DNA of 64,000 nucleotides from an uncultured Algibacter sp. (GTDB lineage Bacteria; Bacteroidota; Bacteroidia; Flavobacteriales; Flavobacteriaceae): NCBI GenBank assembly GCA_947502405.1, contig CANMZT010000004.1, positions 266,006 to 330,005 of the forward strand, read 5' to 3'. Shown piece by piece: positions 34,676 to 44,310 of this stretch (position 1 is its first letter; each line of letters starts with the position of its first letter). The notes under the pieces were generated by a model. It saw only the letters and a program-made list of their open reading frames with translations, ran no database searches and was not told where the DNA came from. The position numbers and the translations under genes were made by a program.

Positions 34676-37081
34676 ATGAGCAAAAGACGAATTAAAAAAA
34701 TAGCTATTATAGGTTCTGGAATTATGGGAAGTGGCATTGCTTGCCATTTTGCCAATATAGGTGTTGATGTTTTACTTTTAGACATCGTTCCAAGAGAACT
34801 TAATGAAAAAGAAAAAGCTAAAGGTTTAACCTTAGAAGATAATGTGGTCAGGAACCGATTAGTTAATGATGCTCTAAAAGCTTCATTAAAATCTAAACCC
34901 GCTCCTATTTATCATCAAAAATTTGCCAATAGAATTACTACTGGAAATTTAGAAGACGATATTGCCAAAGTTGCCCATGTAGATTGGATTATGGAAGTTG
35001 TTGTAGAACGTTTAGATATCAAACAACAAGTCTTTGAAAAACTCGAAAAACACAGAACCCCTGGAACACTCATAACAAGTAACACATCGGGGATTCCTAT
35101 AAAATTTATGAGTGAAGGACGTTCAGAAGACTTTCAAAAACACTTCTGTGGTACGCACTTTTTTAATCCTGCAAGATATCTTAAACTATTCGAAATTATT
35201 CCTGGTCCAAAAACAGATCAGTCTGTTTTAGATTTTTTAAACGGCTATGGGGAACAATTTCTTGGAAAAACATCAGTAATCGCTAAAGACACACCGGCTT
35301 TTATTGGTAATAGAATCGGTATTTTTAGTATTATGAGTTTGTTTCATGCTGTTAAAGACATGGATTTAACAGTTGAAGAAGTAGATAAACTTACCGGCCC
35401 TGTTATTGGTAGACCCAAATCGGCTACTTTTAGAACCGTAGATGTTGTTGGCTTAGATACTTTGGTACATGTAGCAAATGGTATCGCTGATAATTGTAAA
35501 GATGATGAACGCGTGAAGTTATTTAAGCTTCCAGGTTTTATCAGTACCATGGTTGAAAACAAGTGGTTGGGTAGCAAAACAGGTCAAGGGTTTTATAAAA
35601 AACAAGTTAAAGATGGCAAAAAGGAGATTTTAGCATTAGACTTAAACACACTAGAATATAGATCTTCTAAAAAAGCAAAATTTGCCACTTTAGAGCTTAC
35701 TAAAACAGTAGATAATGTGATAGACCGCTTTGAAATACTAATTAATGGTAAAGACAAAGCAGGAGAATTTTACAGAAAAACATTTGCTGCTTTGTTTGCT
35801 TATGTTTCGCATAGAATTCCAGATATTTCAGATGAGTTATATAAAATAGATGATGCTATGAAAGCTGGTTTTGGATGGGGCCACGGTCCTTTTCAAATCT
35901 GGGATGCAATTGGTGTTAAAAAAGGTTTAGAATTAATAGAAGCTGAAGGTTTACAAGCTGCAGATTGGGTTAATGATATGTTGTCTTCTAAAAATGATTC
36001 TTTCTATACTATTAAAGACGGCGCAACATATTTTTACGATATTTCATCTAAATCACAACAAAAAATTCCTGGACAAGATGCTTTTATCATTTTAGATAAT
36101 ATCAGAAAGTCAAATGAGGTATTCAAAAACTCTGGAGTAGTTATCGAAGATTTAGGTGATGGTATTTTAAACTGCGAATTCCAATCTAAAATGAACACTA
36201 TTGGAGGCGATGTTTTAGCAGGTTTAAATAAAGCCGTTGATTTAGCTGAAAAAGATTTTGAAGGTTTAGTTATTGGAAATCAAGGGGCTAATTTCTCTGT
36301 TGGAGCAAATATCGGTATGATTTTCATGATGGCTGTAGAACAAGAGTATGAAGAATTAAATGGCGCTATCAAATATTTTCAAGATACTATGATGCGTATG
36401 CGATATTCCTCAATACCAACAGTTTCCGCACCACACGGTATGTCTCTAGGTGGTGCCTGTGAGTTGTCGATGCATGCCGATAAAGTTGTAGCAGCTGCTG
36501 AAACTTACATGGGGTTAGTTGAGTTTGGTGTGGGAGTTATTCCTGGCGGTGCAGGTTCAAAAGAAATGGCACTTAGAGCATCAGACACATTTAGGAAAGG
36601 TGATGTAGAATTAAATGTATTACAAGAATATTTCCTAACCATAGGTATGGCAAAAGTATCAACCTCAGCTTATGAAGCTTTTGATTTGGGCTTACTACAA
36701 AAAGGAAAAGATATTGTTGTAGTTAATAAAGATAGACAAATAGCAACCGCAAAAGCACATGCAAAATTACTTTCTGAAGCTGGATATACACAACCTGTTA
36801 AGCGCAAGGATGTAAAAGTCCTCGGGAAACAAGCATTAGGTATGTTCTTGGTAGGAACAGATGCTATGGAAGCTAGTAATTATATAAGTGAACACGACCA
36901 TAAAATCGCCAATAAATTAGCTTATGTTATGGCAGGAGGAGACTTATCAGAACCTACTTTAGTCAGCGAACAATATTTACTAGACTTAGAGCGTGAAGCT
37001 TTTTTAAGTTTATGCACAGAGCGAAAAACATTAGAGCGAATTCAGCATATGTTAAAAACTGGGAAACCATTAAGAAACTAA
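34676..37081 (+). CDS. 3-hydroxyacyl-CoA dehydrogenase / enoyl-CoA hydratase fusion
   Basis: An 801-residue bifunctional beta-oxidation enzyme. The NAD-binding dehydrogenase domain comes first (GSGIMGSGIACHFANIG at about 12-28; HFFNPARYLKLFEII near 160) and the crotonase/hydratase domain last (GANFSVGANIG near 540; ISVPHG-like APHGMSLGGACEL near 580). This order is the reverse of E. coli FadB and typical of Bacteroidota and many other bacteria. It acts with the thiolase encoded 4 bp downstream as the cytoplasmic trifunctional complex. No odd features. Confidence 0.93.
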   Translation: MSKRRIKKIAIIGSGIMGSGIACHFANIGVDVLLLDIVPRELNEKEKAKGLTLEDNVVRNRLVNDALKASLKSKPAPIYHQKFANRITTGNLEDDIAKVAHVDWIMEVVVERLDIKQQVFEKLEKHRTPGTLITSNTSGIPIKFMSEGRSEDFQKHFCGTHFFNPARYLKLFEIIPGPKTDQSVLDFLNGYGEQFLGKTSVIAKDTPAFIGNRIGIFSIMSLFHAVKDMDLTVEEVDKLTGPVIGRPKSATFRTVDVVGLDTLVHVANGIADNCKDDERVKLFKLPGFISTMVENKWLGSKTGQGFYKKQVKDGKKEILALDLNTLEYRSSKKAKFATLELTKTVDNVIDRFEILINGKDKAGEFYRKTFAALFAYVSHRIPDISDELYKIDDAMKAGFGWGHGPFQIWDAIGVKKGLELIEAEGLQAADWVNDMLSSKNDSFYTIKDGATYFYDISSKSQQKIPGQDAFIILDNIRKSNEVFKNSGVVIEDLGDGILNCEFQSKMNTIGGDVLAGLNKAVDLAEKDFEGLVIGNQGANFSVGANIGMIFMMAVEQEYEELNGAIKYFQDTMMRMRYSSIPTVSAPHGMSLGGACELSMHADKVVAAAETYMGLVEFGVGVIPGGAGSKEMALRASDTFRKGDVELNVLQEYFLTIGMAKVSTSAYEAFDLGLLQKGKDIVVVNKDRQIATAKAHAKLLSEAGYTQPVKRKDVKVLGKQALGMFLVGTDAMEASNYISEHDHKIANKLAYVMAGGDLSEPTLVSEQYLLDLEREAFLSLCTERKTLERIQHMLKTGKPLRN

Positions 37082-37085
37082 AATA

Positions 37086-38276
37086 ATGAAACAAGCATAT
37101 ATAGTTAAAGCGTATAGAACCGCAGTTGGAAAAGCCCCGAAAGGTGTTTTCAGATTTAAAAGAGCTGATGAATTGGGTGCCGAAACCATCCAATACATGA
37201 TGAAAGAACTACCAAATCTTGATGTTTCAAGAATTGATGATGTTATTGTTGGTAATGCCATGCCTGAGGGCTCTCAAGGACTAAATATGGCAAGATTTAT
37301 TTCCTTAATAGGTTTAAATAGCGTTGACGTTCCGGGTGTTACCGTAAACCGTTTTTGTTCTTCTGGAATTGAAACCATAGGTATAGCCACTGCAAAAATT
37401 CAAGCTGGAATGGCAGATTGTATTATAGCTGGAGGCGCTGAAAGCATGAGTTCTGTCCCCATGACTGGATTTAAGCCCGAATTAAATTATGATACCGTAA
37501 AAGCTGGCCATGAAGAATATTATTGGGGCATGGGAAATACTGCTGAAGCAGTTGCAAATCAATTTAAGGTCTCTCGTGAAGATCAAGATGAATTTGCATA
37601 CAACTCGCATATGAAAGCTCTAAAAGCGCAAGCTGAAAATCGCTTTCAAGATCAAATCGTTCCTATTGATGTAGAACAAACCTATATAGATTCTAATGGA
37701 AAAAAGGCCACAAGAAAATATACCGTTACTAAAGATGAAGGCCCCCGAGCTGGAACCAGTATTGAAGTACTTTCTAAATTAAGAGCTGTTTTTGCTCAAG
37801 GCGGAAGTGTTACTGCTGGTAATTCTTCTCAAATGAGTGATGGTGCTGCATTTGTGATGGTGATGAGTGAAGATATGGTTAAAGAGCTAAATCTTGAACC
37901 TGTTGCAAGATTAGTAAGTTATGCTGCTGCGGGTGTTGAGCCAAGAATTATGGGTATCGGTCCGGTTAAAGCCATTCCAAAAGCACTAAAACAAGCAGGA
38001 TTAAACCAAAACGACTTAAGCTTAATAGAACTTAACGAGGCTTTCGCTTCACAATCCTTAGCAGTAATTCGAGAACTCGGATTAAATCCAGATATAGTGA
38101 ATGTAAATGGTGGTGCTATAGCACTTGGTCATCCTTTGGGTTGTACGGGAGCAAAACTCTCAGTTCAACTATTTGATGAAATGCGTAAGCAAGATATGAC
38201 AGGTAAATATGGAGCTGTGACTATGTGTGTAGGTACTGGTCAAGGTGCTTGTGGAATTTTTGAATTTTTGTCCTAA
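37086..38276 (+). CDS. Acetyl-CoA C-acyltransferase (3-ketoacyl-CoA thiolase)
   Basis: A 396-residue thiolase closing the beta-oxidation cycle by cleaving 3-ketoacyl-CoA with CoA. The nucleophilic Cys is in [12 protein letters not shown] (about residue 92), the catalytic His in [14 protein letters not shown] (about 352) and the second Cys in [11 protein letters not shown] (about 383). It is co-transcribed with the preceding bifunctional enzyme. Downstream of its stop the operon is interrupted by the four-helix-bundle element before the acyl-CoA dehydrogenase gene. Confidence 0.94.
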   Translation: MKQAYIVKAYRTAVGKAPKGVFRFKRADELGAETIQYMMKELPNLDVSRIDDVIVGNAMPEGSQGLNMARFISLIGLNSVDVPGVTVNRFCSSGIETIGIATAKIQAGMADCIIAGGAESMSSVPMTGFKPELNYDTVKAGHEEYYWGMGNTAEAVANQFKVSREDQDEFAYNSHMKALKAQAENRFQDQIVPIDVEQTYIDSNGKKATRKYTVTKDEGPRAGTSIEVLSKLRAVFAQGGSVTAGNSSQMSDGAAFVMVMSEDMVKELNLEPVARLVSYAAAGVEPRIMGIGPVKAIPKALKQAGLNQNDLSLIELNEAFASQSLAVIRELGLNPDIVNVNGGAIALGHPLGCTGAKLSVQLFDEMRKQDMTGKYGAVTMCVGTGQGACGIFEFLS

Positions 38277-38280
38277 AGAC

Positions 38281-38717
38281 ATTAGAATAAAGAGAAAAGA
38301 AATAAGATTTTAAAAATGAGTCTTAGAAAACGTCATAATTATAAAAATTTAAAAATATGGAACTTAGCTTTAGAAATTGCTAATAATATTTCTGACTTAT
38401 TAGTTGATTTCCCTAAACACGAGCGTTATGACTTATCTTCTCAAATGAGTAGATGTTCAATATCTGTTCCAAGTAATATTGCTGAGGGTTCTGCTAAAAC
38501 TAATAAATCATTTAATAATTATTTAGATATTTCACTAGGATCTTCTTTTGAATTAGGTACTCAATTATTAATTACGCATCAAAGAAAATATATAAATAAA
38601 GAAAATTTAAAAATACTTGAAAACAAAATAGAAGAATTTCAAAGAATGACAATGGGATTTCAAAATGGCTTAAATAGCTAATATCTCTTTTCTATTCTCT
38701 ATTTTCTCTATTCTAAT
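38281..38717 (+). mobile_element. IVS-like element: inverted repeats enclosing a four-helix-bundle gene
   Basis: ATTAGAATAAAGAGAAAAG at 38281 is mirrored by CTCTATTCTAAT ending at 38717 (reverse complement ATTAGAATAGAGAAAAT), so the whole gene between thiolase and acyl-CoA dehydrogenase is enclosed by an imperfect inverted repeat. 23S rRNA intervening sequences have the same plan: a stem enclosing an S23-family ORF. The element begins 4 bp after the thiolase stop region and ends 10 bp before the next start. Confidence 0.6.
38316..38681 (+). CDS. Four-helix bundle protein (S23/23S rRNA IVS protein family)
   Basis: A 121-residue basic helical protein. The segments YKNLKIWNLALEIANNI, LSSQMSRCSISVPSNIAEGS and FNNYLDISLGSSFELGTQL are the hallmarks of the S23/avd-like four-helix bundle family, first known from intervening sequences in 23S rRNA. 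Function is unknown; relatives include accessory proteins of diversity-generating retroelements, but no reverse transcriptase is nearby. It is unrelated in role to the surrounding beta-oxidation genes and is flanked by inverted repeats, so I regard it as cargo of a small mobile element. Confidence 0.88.
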   Translation: MSLRKRHNYKNLKIWNLALEIANNISDLLVDFPKHERYDLSSQMSRCSISVPSNIAEGSAKTNKSFNNYLDISLGSSFELGTQLLITHQRKYINKENLKILENKIEEFQRMTMGFQNGLNS

Positions 38718-38727
38718 AAAAAAAGAT

Positions 38728-40533
38728 ATGGAAGAAAAAAACATTTTACGTGGTGGTCAATTCTTAGTCAAAGAAATCGGTTGTGAAGATATTTTCACCC
38801 CTGAAGATTTCAATGAAGATCAGGAAATGATGAAAGAAGCTGTAACTGAATTTGTTGATAGAGAAATTTGGGCTAAAAAAGCACAGTTTGAGAAAAAAGA
38901 CTATGCTTTAACCGAATCATGTATGCGTCAAGCTGGAGAACTAGGTTTCTTAAGTGTATCTGTACCTGAGGAATATGGCGGCATGGGTATGGGCTTTGTC
39001 GATACTGTTTTAGTATGCGATTATATTTCTGGTGCTACAGGATCATTCAGTACAGCGTTTGGTGCGCATACTGGTATTGGGACTATGCCTATTACTCTAT
39101 ATGGAAATGAAGAACAAAAACAAAAATATGTTCCTAAGTTAGCCTCTGGTGAATGGTTTGGATCTTATTGTCTAACTGAACCTACTGCTGGTAGTGATGC
39201 TAATTCTGGAAGAACAAAAGCTGTTCTTTCTGAAGATGGTAAAACTTATAAAATTACAGGACAGAAAATGTGGATTTCAAACGCAGGTTTCTGTAGCTTG
39301 ATGATTGTTTTTGCCCGTATTGAAGATGATAAAAATATTACTGGATTTATAGTTGAATACGACCCTGAAAACCCGAATGGTATTACTATGGGTGAAGAAG
39401 AACATAAATTAGGTATTCGTGCATCATCGACAAGGCAAGTGTTTTTCAATGAAACGGTAGTTCCTGTTGAAAATATGCTATCAGATAGAGGTAATGGGTT
39501 CAAAATAGCCATGAATGCCTTAAATGTAGGTAGAATTAAACTTGCTGCTGCATGTTTAGATGCTCAAAGACGTGTGATTTCTGAGTCTGTTAACTATGCT
39601 AATGAGCGTATTCAATTTAAAACTCCTATCTCTAGTTTTGGTGCTATTCGTCAAAAAATAGCAGAAATGGCAACCAATTGTTGGGTTGGTGAAGCTGCAA
39701 CATATCGAGCTTCAAAAAATATTGAAGACCGTATTGAAATAAGAAAGAATAACGGTAAAGACACACATCAAGAAGCCGAATTAAAAGGTGTTGAAGAATA
39801 CGCTATTGAGTGCTCCATCCTTAAAGTAGCTGTTTCTGAATTCATCCAAAATTGTTCTGATGAAGGTATACAAATATATGGAGGTATGGGCTTCTCTGAA
39901 GAAACACCAATAGAATCTGCTTGGAGAGATGCTAGAATTGCAAGAATTTATGAGGGCACAAACGAAATAAACAGAATGCTTTCTATTGGTATGCTCATCA
40001 AAAAAGCCATGAAAGGCCATGTAGATTTATTAACACCAGCACAAGCTGTAGCAGAAGAACTTGTTGGAATTCCATCTTTTGATGCGCCTGATTTCTCTGA
40101 ATTATTTTCTGAAGAAAAAAGCATTATTAAAAACCTTAAAAAATTATTTTTAATGGTTGCTGGAGCTGCATTGAAAAAATATGGAGAAAAAATTGAAGAG
40201 CAACAACAATTAATGTTGGCAGCCTCAGATATTTTAATTCAAATTTATCTTGCAGAATCTGCTATTCTTCGTGCAGAAAAAATGGCAAAGAAAGAAGGTG
40301 AAGAAAAGGTTAAAGAACAAATTGCTATGGCAAAATTAAATTTGTTCCATGCTATTGATGTTATTGAAACTGCTGGTAAACATTCTATAATTTCGTTTTC
40401 TACTGGAGATGAACAGCGTATGATGCTCATGGGATTAAAACGTTATATCAAATACGTAAATATGCCTAACATCATAGAATTAAGACATATAATAGCTGAA
40501 AAAGTAATTAAAGAAAATAAGTATTGCTTTTAA
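38728..40533 (+). CDS. Acyl-CoA dehydrogenase
   Basis: A 601-residue FAD enzyme that introduces the trans-2 double bond in acyl-CoA. The core domains carry CLTEPTAGSDAN (about 155), WISNAG (about 182) and the C-terminal IYGGMGFSEETPIESAWRDARI and IYEGTNEINRMLS (about 390-425), where the catalytic Glu lies (YEGTNE). About 170 extra C-terminal residues put it in the longer, very-long-chain-like class common in Bacteroidota. It is the last gene of the MarR operon, followed by a strong terminator. Electrons would go to ETF, which is not encoded here. Confidence 0.93.
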   Translation: MEEKNILRGGQFLVKEIGCEDIFTPEDFNEDQEMMKEAVTEFVDREIWAKKAQFEKKDYALTESCMRQAGELGFLSVSVPEEYGGMGMGFVDTVLVCDYISGATGSFSTAFGAHTGIGTMPITLYGNEEQKQKYVPKLASGEWFGSYCLTEPTAGSDANSGRTKAVLSEDGKTYKITGQKMWISNAGFCSLMIVFARIEDDKNITGFIVEYDPENPNGITMGEEEHKLGIRASSTRQVFFNETVVPVENMLSDRGNGFKIAMNALNVGRIKLAAACLDAQRRVISESVNYANERIQFKTPISSFGAIRQKIAEMATNCWVGEAATYRASKNIEDRIEIRKNNGKDTHQEAELKGVEEYAIECSILKVAVSEFIQNCSDEGIQIYGGMGFSEETPIESAWRDARIARIYEGTNEINRMLSIGMLIKKAMKGHVDLLTPAQAVAEELVGIPSFDAPDFSELFSEEKSIIKNLKKLFLMVAGAALKKYGEKIEEQQQLMLAASDILIQIYLAESAILRAEKMAKKEGEEKVKEQIAMAKLNLFHAIDVIETAGKHSIISFSTGDEQRMMLMGLKRYIKYVNMPNIIELRHIIAEKVIKENKYCF

Positions 40534-40570
40534 AGCATCTAGGTATATAGAGTGACTAACTCAATTTCTA

Positions 40571-40608
40571 AAAAACGCTTCGTATATGATTTTCGAAGCG
40601 TTTTTTTA
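40571..40608 (+). terminator. Terminator of the beta-oxidation operon
   Basis: AAAAACGCTTCG and CGAAGCGTTTTT form a 12-bp stem with an 11-base loop, followed by T. Confidence 0.88.
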
Positions 40609-40641
40609 TTTCACTATCTTTATAACATCAATTGATTTATA

Positions 40642-41388
40642 ATGAAATTTTTATTTAAAACTCTTTGCTTTGTTTTTGTAATTCAAGTTTTTCCACAATC
40701 CGATTCAATTTCATTAATTGAAAACCCATCTGCTAAAATTGTTCAAAAGCATATTACCCCTTTTAATAATAGAGATTTAAACACATTTTCAGATGTGTTC
40801 CACAAAAAAGTTGTAGTAAAACGTTTTCCAAGTGACACGCTTTATACTGGAAAAGAACAGCTTATAAAAAACTATAAAAAATTCTTTGAAAAAAATCAGA
40901 AATCTCATGTATCAGTTCTAAACAGAATGACCCTTAAAAACTGGGTTATAGATGAAGAGTTAGGAACGGTAAATAACTCAACGAATAGACACGTAACTGT
41001 TTATACTACAAGTGACGAAAAAATAAAATCGATGACGTTTGTTGGTAATACCAAAACCTCATCTAACCCAGAGTCCATTGTAAATCAACAACTTCTAGCT
41101 TACAACAACAGAGAACTTGATAACTTTGTTAAAACGTATTCTAAAGACGTAAAACTTTACTTCTTTCCAAATCAATTAATTTCAGAAGGCCATGATACTA
41201 TGCGTAAGCAATATGGCACTATGTTTGAAACTATACTTGATTTAAATGCTGAAATAGTAAATAGAATGGTACTAGGAAATAAAGTGATTGACAAAGAAAA
41301 GGTACTTTATAATGGCAATATTTTTTACGCCATTGCTATATATGAGGTAAATGATGGAAAAATCTCGAAAGTTACATTCATTCAATAA
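40642..41388 (+). CDS. Secreted protein with two SnoaL/NTF2-like domains
   Basis: A 248-residue protein with a signal peptide (about 1-19) and two tandem cone-shaped NTF2/SnoaL-like units of about 110 residues each. Corresponding parts are HITPFNNRDLNTFSDVFHKK and QLLAYNNRELDNFVKTYSKD, and later NRMTLKNWVIDEE and NRMVLGNKVIDKE. The copies are clearly homologous, so the gene arose by internal duplication. No catalytic residues can be named. It lies 17 bp before the TMEM175-like gene, so the two may be one transcript. Confidence 0.7.
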   Translation: MKFLFKTLCFVFVIQVFPQSDSISLIENPSAKIVQKHITPFNNRDLNTFSDVFHKKVVVKRFPSDTLYTGKEQLIKNYKKFFEKNQKSHVSVLNRMTLKNWVIDEELGTVNNSTNRHVTVYTTSDEKIKSMTFVGNTKTSSNPESIVNQQLLAYNNRELDNFVKTYSKDVKLYFFPNQLISEGHDTMRKQYGTMFETILDLNAEIVNRMVLGNKVIDKEKVLYNGNIFYAIAIYEVNDGKISKVTFIQ

Positions 41389-41405
41389 TTGTAGAAGCTA
41401 AAGCC

Positions 41406-42038
41406 ATGAAAATTAATCACAATACAAATAGAGTTGAAGCATTTAGTGATGCTGTTTTTGCTTTTGCTGCTACTTTAATGGTAGTCTCTTTAGGCTCTGG
41501 AGATACACTTTTAGAACTCAAAAGTAATTTTAAAAACTTAATCAGTTTTGGTATTAGTTTTTTTGTTTTAATAGCCTTATGGAAATTACATTACAATTAC
41601 TTTAGAAGAAACGATTATTTAGATAATAAAATTATAGTATACAATTCAATATTACTTTTTGTGGTTCTATATTTTGTTTTTCCATTAAAATCTTTAACTA
41701 GTACTTGGTTAAAACAATCTGCTGTTACCGTTAATGATTTGGCTTCACTATTTATTTTATATAGTTCTGGTTTTTTATTAATTTTTTTGTGCTTTTCCTT
41801 AATGTATAATAGAGCTTATAAAAAAACAGAAAATAACTCCATTACACTTTTGTTTTATTACAGACATTTTTTAGTTTTTGTAACAGTAGCTATAGTCTCT
41901 ATTTTACTAGCAATTTTTAAAATAGGTGTCATATTTGGAGTACCAGGATTTGTTTATGTTTTTTTGGGTCCTTTGTGCTATTTTCATGCTGTAAGATTCA
42001 AAAAAGAGCACCCACATTTTATTGATAAAAATTCATAG
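41406..42038 (+). CDS. TMEM175/DUF1211 family membrane protein (potassium channel-like)
   Basis: A 210-residue protein with six predicted transmembrane helices. The first helix starts with RVEAFSDAVFAFAATLMVV, carrying the RxxxFSD motif that defines the TMEM175 family. Bacterial members form tetrameric K+-permeable channels; ion selectivity of this one is not readable from sequence. Length fits the bacterial six-helix form, half of the human protein. Confidence 0.82.
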   Translation: MKINHNTNRVEAFSDAVFAFAATLMVVSLGSGDTLLELKSNFKNLISFGISFFVLIALWKLHYNYFRRNDYLDNKIIVYNSILLFVVLYFVFPLKSLTSTWLKQSAVTVNDLASLFILYSSGFLLIFLCFSLMYNRAYKKTENNSITLLFYYRHFLVFVTVAIVSILLAIFKIGVIFGVPGFVYVFLGPLCYFHAVRFKKEHPHFIDKNS

Positions 42039-42083
42039 AAAAACACCAACCTTTTAATTAAATTTATACAAAACATTCCTTAA

Positions 42084-43730
42084 ATGAAAAATCAATATAC
42101 CCTTCTTCTGGCATTATTTATGATACCAATGTCTTTTTTAAACGCACAAGGTTTATTATCTGAAAAAACGAGTTTCACAAGACAAGATACCCTTAGAGGT
42201 AGTATCACCCCAGAGCGTGAATGGTGGGATTTAACCTATTATCATTTAGATATTAAAGTAGATCCTGATAACAAATTCATTTCTGGTAAAAACATCATTA
42301 AGTATAAGGTTTTAAAAGAAAATTCTGTGATGCAGGTTGATTTACAACCACCAATGAAGCTTTTAAAAGCCACACAAAATGGTAAGGAGTTAAAAATCAA
42401 ACATGATGGAAATGCACATTTTGTTGCATTAACGGATAATCAAAATATTGGTGATATAAACGACTTAATAGTTTACTACGAAGGGCATCCAAGAGAAGCT
42501 GTAAGAGCACCTTGGGATGGAGGTATTTCATGGAAAAAAGATAAAAACGAGAATCACTTCATAGCATCTTCTTGTCAGGGCTTAGGTGCCAGTGTTTGGT
42601 GGCCTTGTAAAGACCACATGTACGATGAAGTAGATAGTATGAAGATTAGTGTAAATGTACCTGATAAATTAATAAACGTCTCAAATGGTAGATTACAACT
42701 TGTAGAGCGTATAGGCGATACTAAAACTTACCATTGGGTTGTAAAAAACCCTATTAATAATTACGGTGTGAATATAAATATTGGAGATTATGTAAACTTT
42801 TCAGAGGTGTATGATGGTATGGCTGGAAATCTTGATATGGATTACTATGTGCTGAGTTATAATCTTGAAAAAGCTAAAGAGCAGTTTAAACAAGCCCCAT
42901 TGATGATGAAAGCTTTTGAACATTGGTTTGGACAATATCCGTTTTATGCAGATAGTTTTAAACTTGTAGAAGTGCCATACTTGGGTATGGAGCACCAAAG
43001 TTCTGTAACCTATGGTAATGGTTATCAAAATGGGTATTTGGGTAACGATTTATCTGGTACTGGCTGGGGATTGAAATTTGATTTTATCATAATCCACGAA
43101 GCTGGTCACGAATGGTTTGCTAATAATATAACGAATAAAGATGTAGCTGATATGTGGATACATGAAGGGTTTACAGCCTACTCGGAGAACTTATATTTAG
43201 ATTATCATTTTGGAAAAGAAGCTTCAGCGGAATATGTTATTGGAACACGCAAAAATATACAAAATGATAGACCACTAATCGGGTATTATAATGTTAACAA
43301 AGAGGGCTCAAGTGATATGTATTATAAAGGAGCAAACATGCTTCACACGCTAAGACAACTTATTGAGGATGATGAAAAATGGCGAAAAATTTTACGTAAA
43401 ATGAATGTTGAATTTCATCATCAAACAGTTAGATCTGAACAAATTGAAAACTTTATAAGTAGAGAAACTGGCTATGATTTAACCGAGTTTTTTAATCAAT
43501 ATTTAAGAACAATCAAAGTACCAACGTTAGAATACCAGATTAAAAAGAAAACCCTAAAATATAGGTGGACAAATATTATTGATGGCTTTGATATGCCTAT
43601 TCAAGTAAAAATTAATGATGAAGAAAAATGGTTATTTCCAAAAGCTGAATGGAAAGAAGAATCTGTAGAATCTAAAATAAATACTTTTAAAATAGATCCT
43701 GATTTTTATGTTGAGTCAAAAAAGCTATAA
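42084..43730 (+). CDS. M1 family aminopeptidase-like metallopeptidase
   Basis: A 548-residue secreted zinc peptidase with an N-terminal signal peptide (about 1-21). The zinc motif HEAGH (His about 338 and 342, Glu 339) is followed by the third ligand in WIHEGFTAYSENLY, and the substrate-binding exopeptidase motif appears as GMEHQS rather than GAMEN. An N-terminal beta domain precedes the catalytic domain; the large C-terminal helical domain of long M1 enzymes is missing. It should remove N-terminal residues from peptides in the periplasm. Confidence 0.9.
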   Translation: MKNQYTLLLALFMIPMSFLNAQGLLSEKTSFTRQDTLRGSITPEREWWDLTYYHLDIKVDPDNKFISGKNIIKYKVLKENSVMQVDLQPPMKLLKATQNGKELKIKHDGNAHFVALTDNQNIGDINDLIVYYEGHPREAVRAPWDGGISWKKDKNENHFIASSCQGLGASVWWPCKDHMYDEVDSMKISVNVPDKLINVSNGRLQLVERIGDTKTYHWVVKNPINNYGVNINIGDYVNFSEVYDGMAGNLDMDYYVLSYNLEKAKEQFKQAPLMMKAFEHWFGQYPFYADSFKLVEVPYLGMEHQSSVTYGNGYQNGYLGNDLSGTGWGLKFDFIIIHEAGHEWFANNITNKDVADMWIHEGFTAYSENLYLDYHFGKEASAEYVIGTRKNIQNDRPLIGYYNVNKEGSSDMYYKGANMLHTLRQLIEDDEKWRKILRKMNVEFHHQTVRSEQIENFISRETGYDLTEFFNQYLRTIKVPTLEYQIKKKTLKYRWTNIIDGFDMPIQVKINDEEKWLFPKAEWKEESVESKINTFKIDPDFYVESKKL

Positions 43731-43733
43731 GTT

Positions 43734-44309
43734 TTGAAAGATTTGCCAGAACTTTATTTTGAGCGTGATATAGACTGGTACGACTGGTTATTAAATAATC
43801 ATAATACGGAAAGAGGTGTATATCTCATCTTTTATAAGCTTGGAATGAATATCCAAACTATGCGCTGGGAAGAAGCCGTAAAGGTTGCTATTTGTTTCGG
43901 TTGGATTGATTCTACAGTAAAAAGTTTAGGTAATGGTAAAAGACGACAATACTTCTGCCCCAGAAACCCAAAAAGTACTTGGAGCGCTCTTAATAAAAAA
44001 TATGTTGAAGCTTTAGAATCGAATGGATTAATTCATGAATCTGGTTATAAACTCATTGATTTGGCAAAGAAAACAGGAACTTGGTCTGCTATGGATGATG
44101 TTGAAAACGGAATTATTCCTGAAGATTTGCAAAACGCTTTTAATAAAAATTCACGTGCTTTTGAAAACTATCAAAATTTTACAAAAGGCTATAGAAAAGG
44201 ATATTTATCTTGGTTACATAGTGCTAAACGTGATGCTACAAGAAAAAAACGCATAACTCAAATTATTGAATTATGCGCTAATAATATTAAAAGTAGGGAT
44301 GCTTGGTAA
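43734..44309 (+). CDS. YdeI/OmpD-associated family protein
   Basis: A 191-residue cytoplasmic protein with the YdeI family features WEEAVKVAICFGWIDSTVK (residues about 42-60), RRQYFCPRNPKSTWSALNK and a C-terminal Lys/Arg-rich helix with SWLHSAKRDATRKKRI. YdeI relatives have been linked to peptide/bacteriocin resistance, but the biochemical role is unknown. It starts at TTG 43734, three bases after the peptidase stop, so the two are co-transcribed. It ends one base from the convergent MoxR gene with no terminator between. Confidence 0.82.
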   Translation: MKDLPELYFERDIDWYDWLLNNHNTERGVYLIFYKLGMNIQTMRWEEAVKVAICFGWIDSTVKSLGNGKRRQYFCPRNPKSTWSALNKKYVEALESNGLIHESGYKLIDLAKKTGTWSAMDDVENGIIPEDLQNAFNKNSRAFENYQNFTKGYRKGYLSWLHSAKRDATRKKRITQIIELCANNIKSRDAW

Positions 44310-44310
44310 T

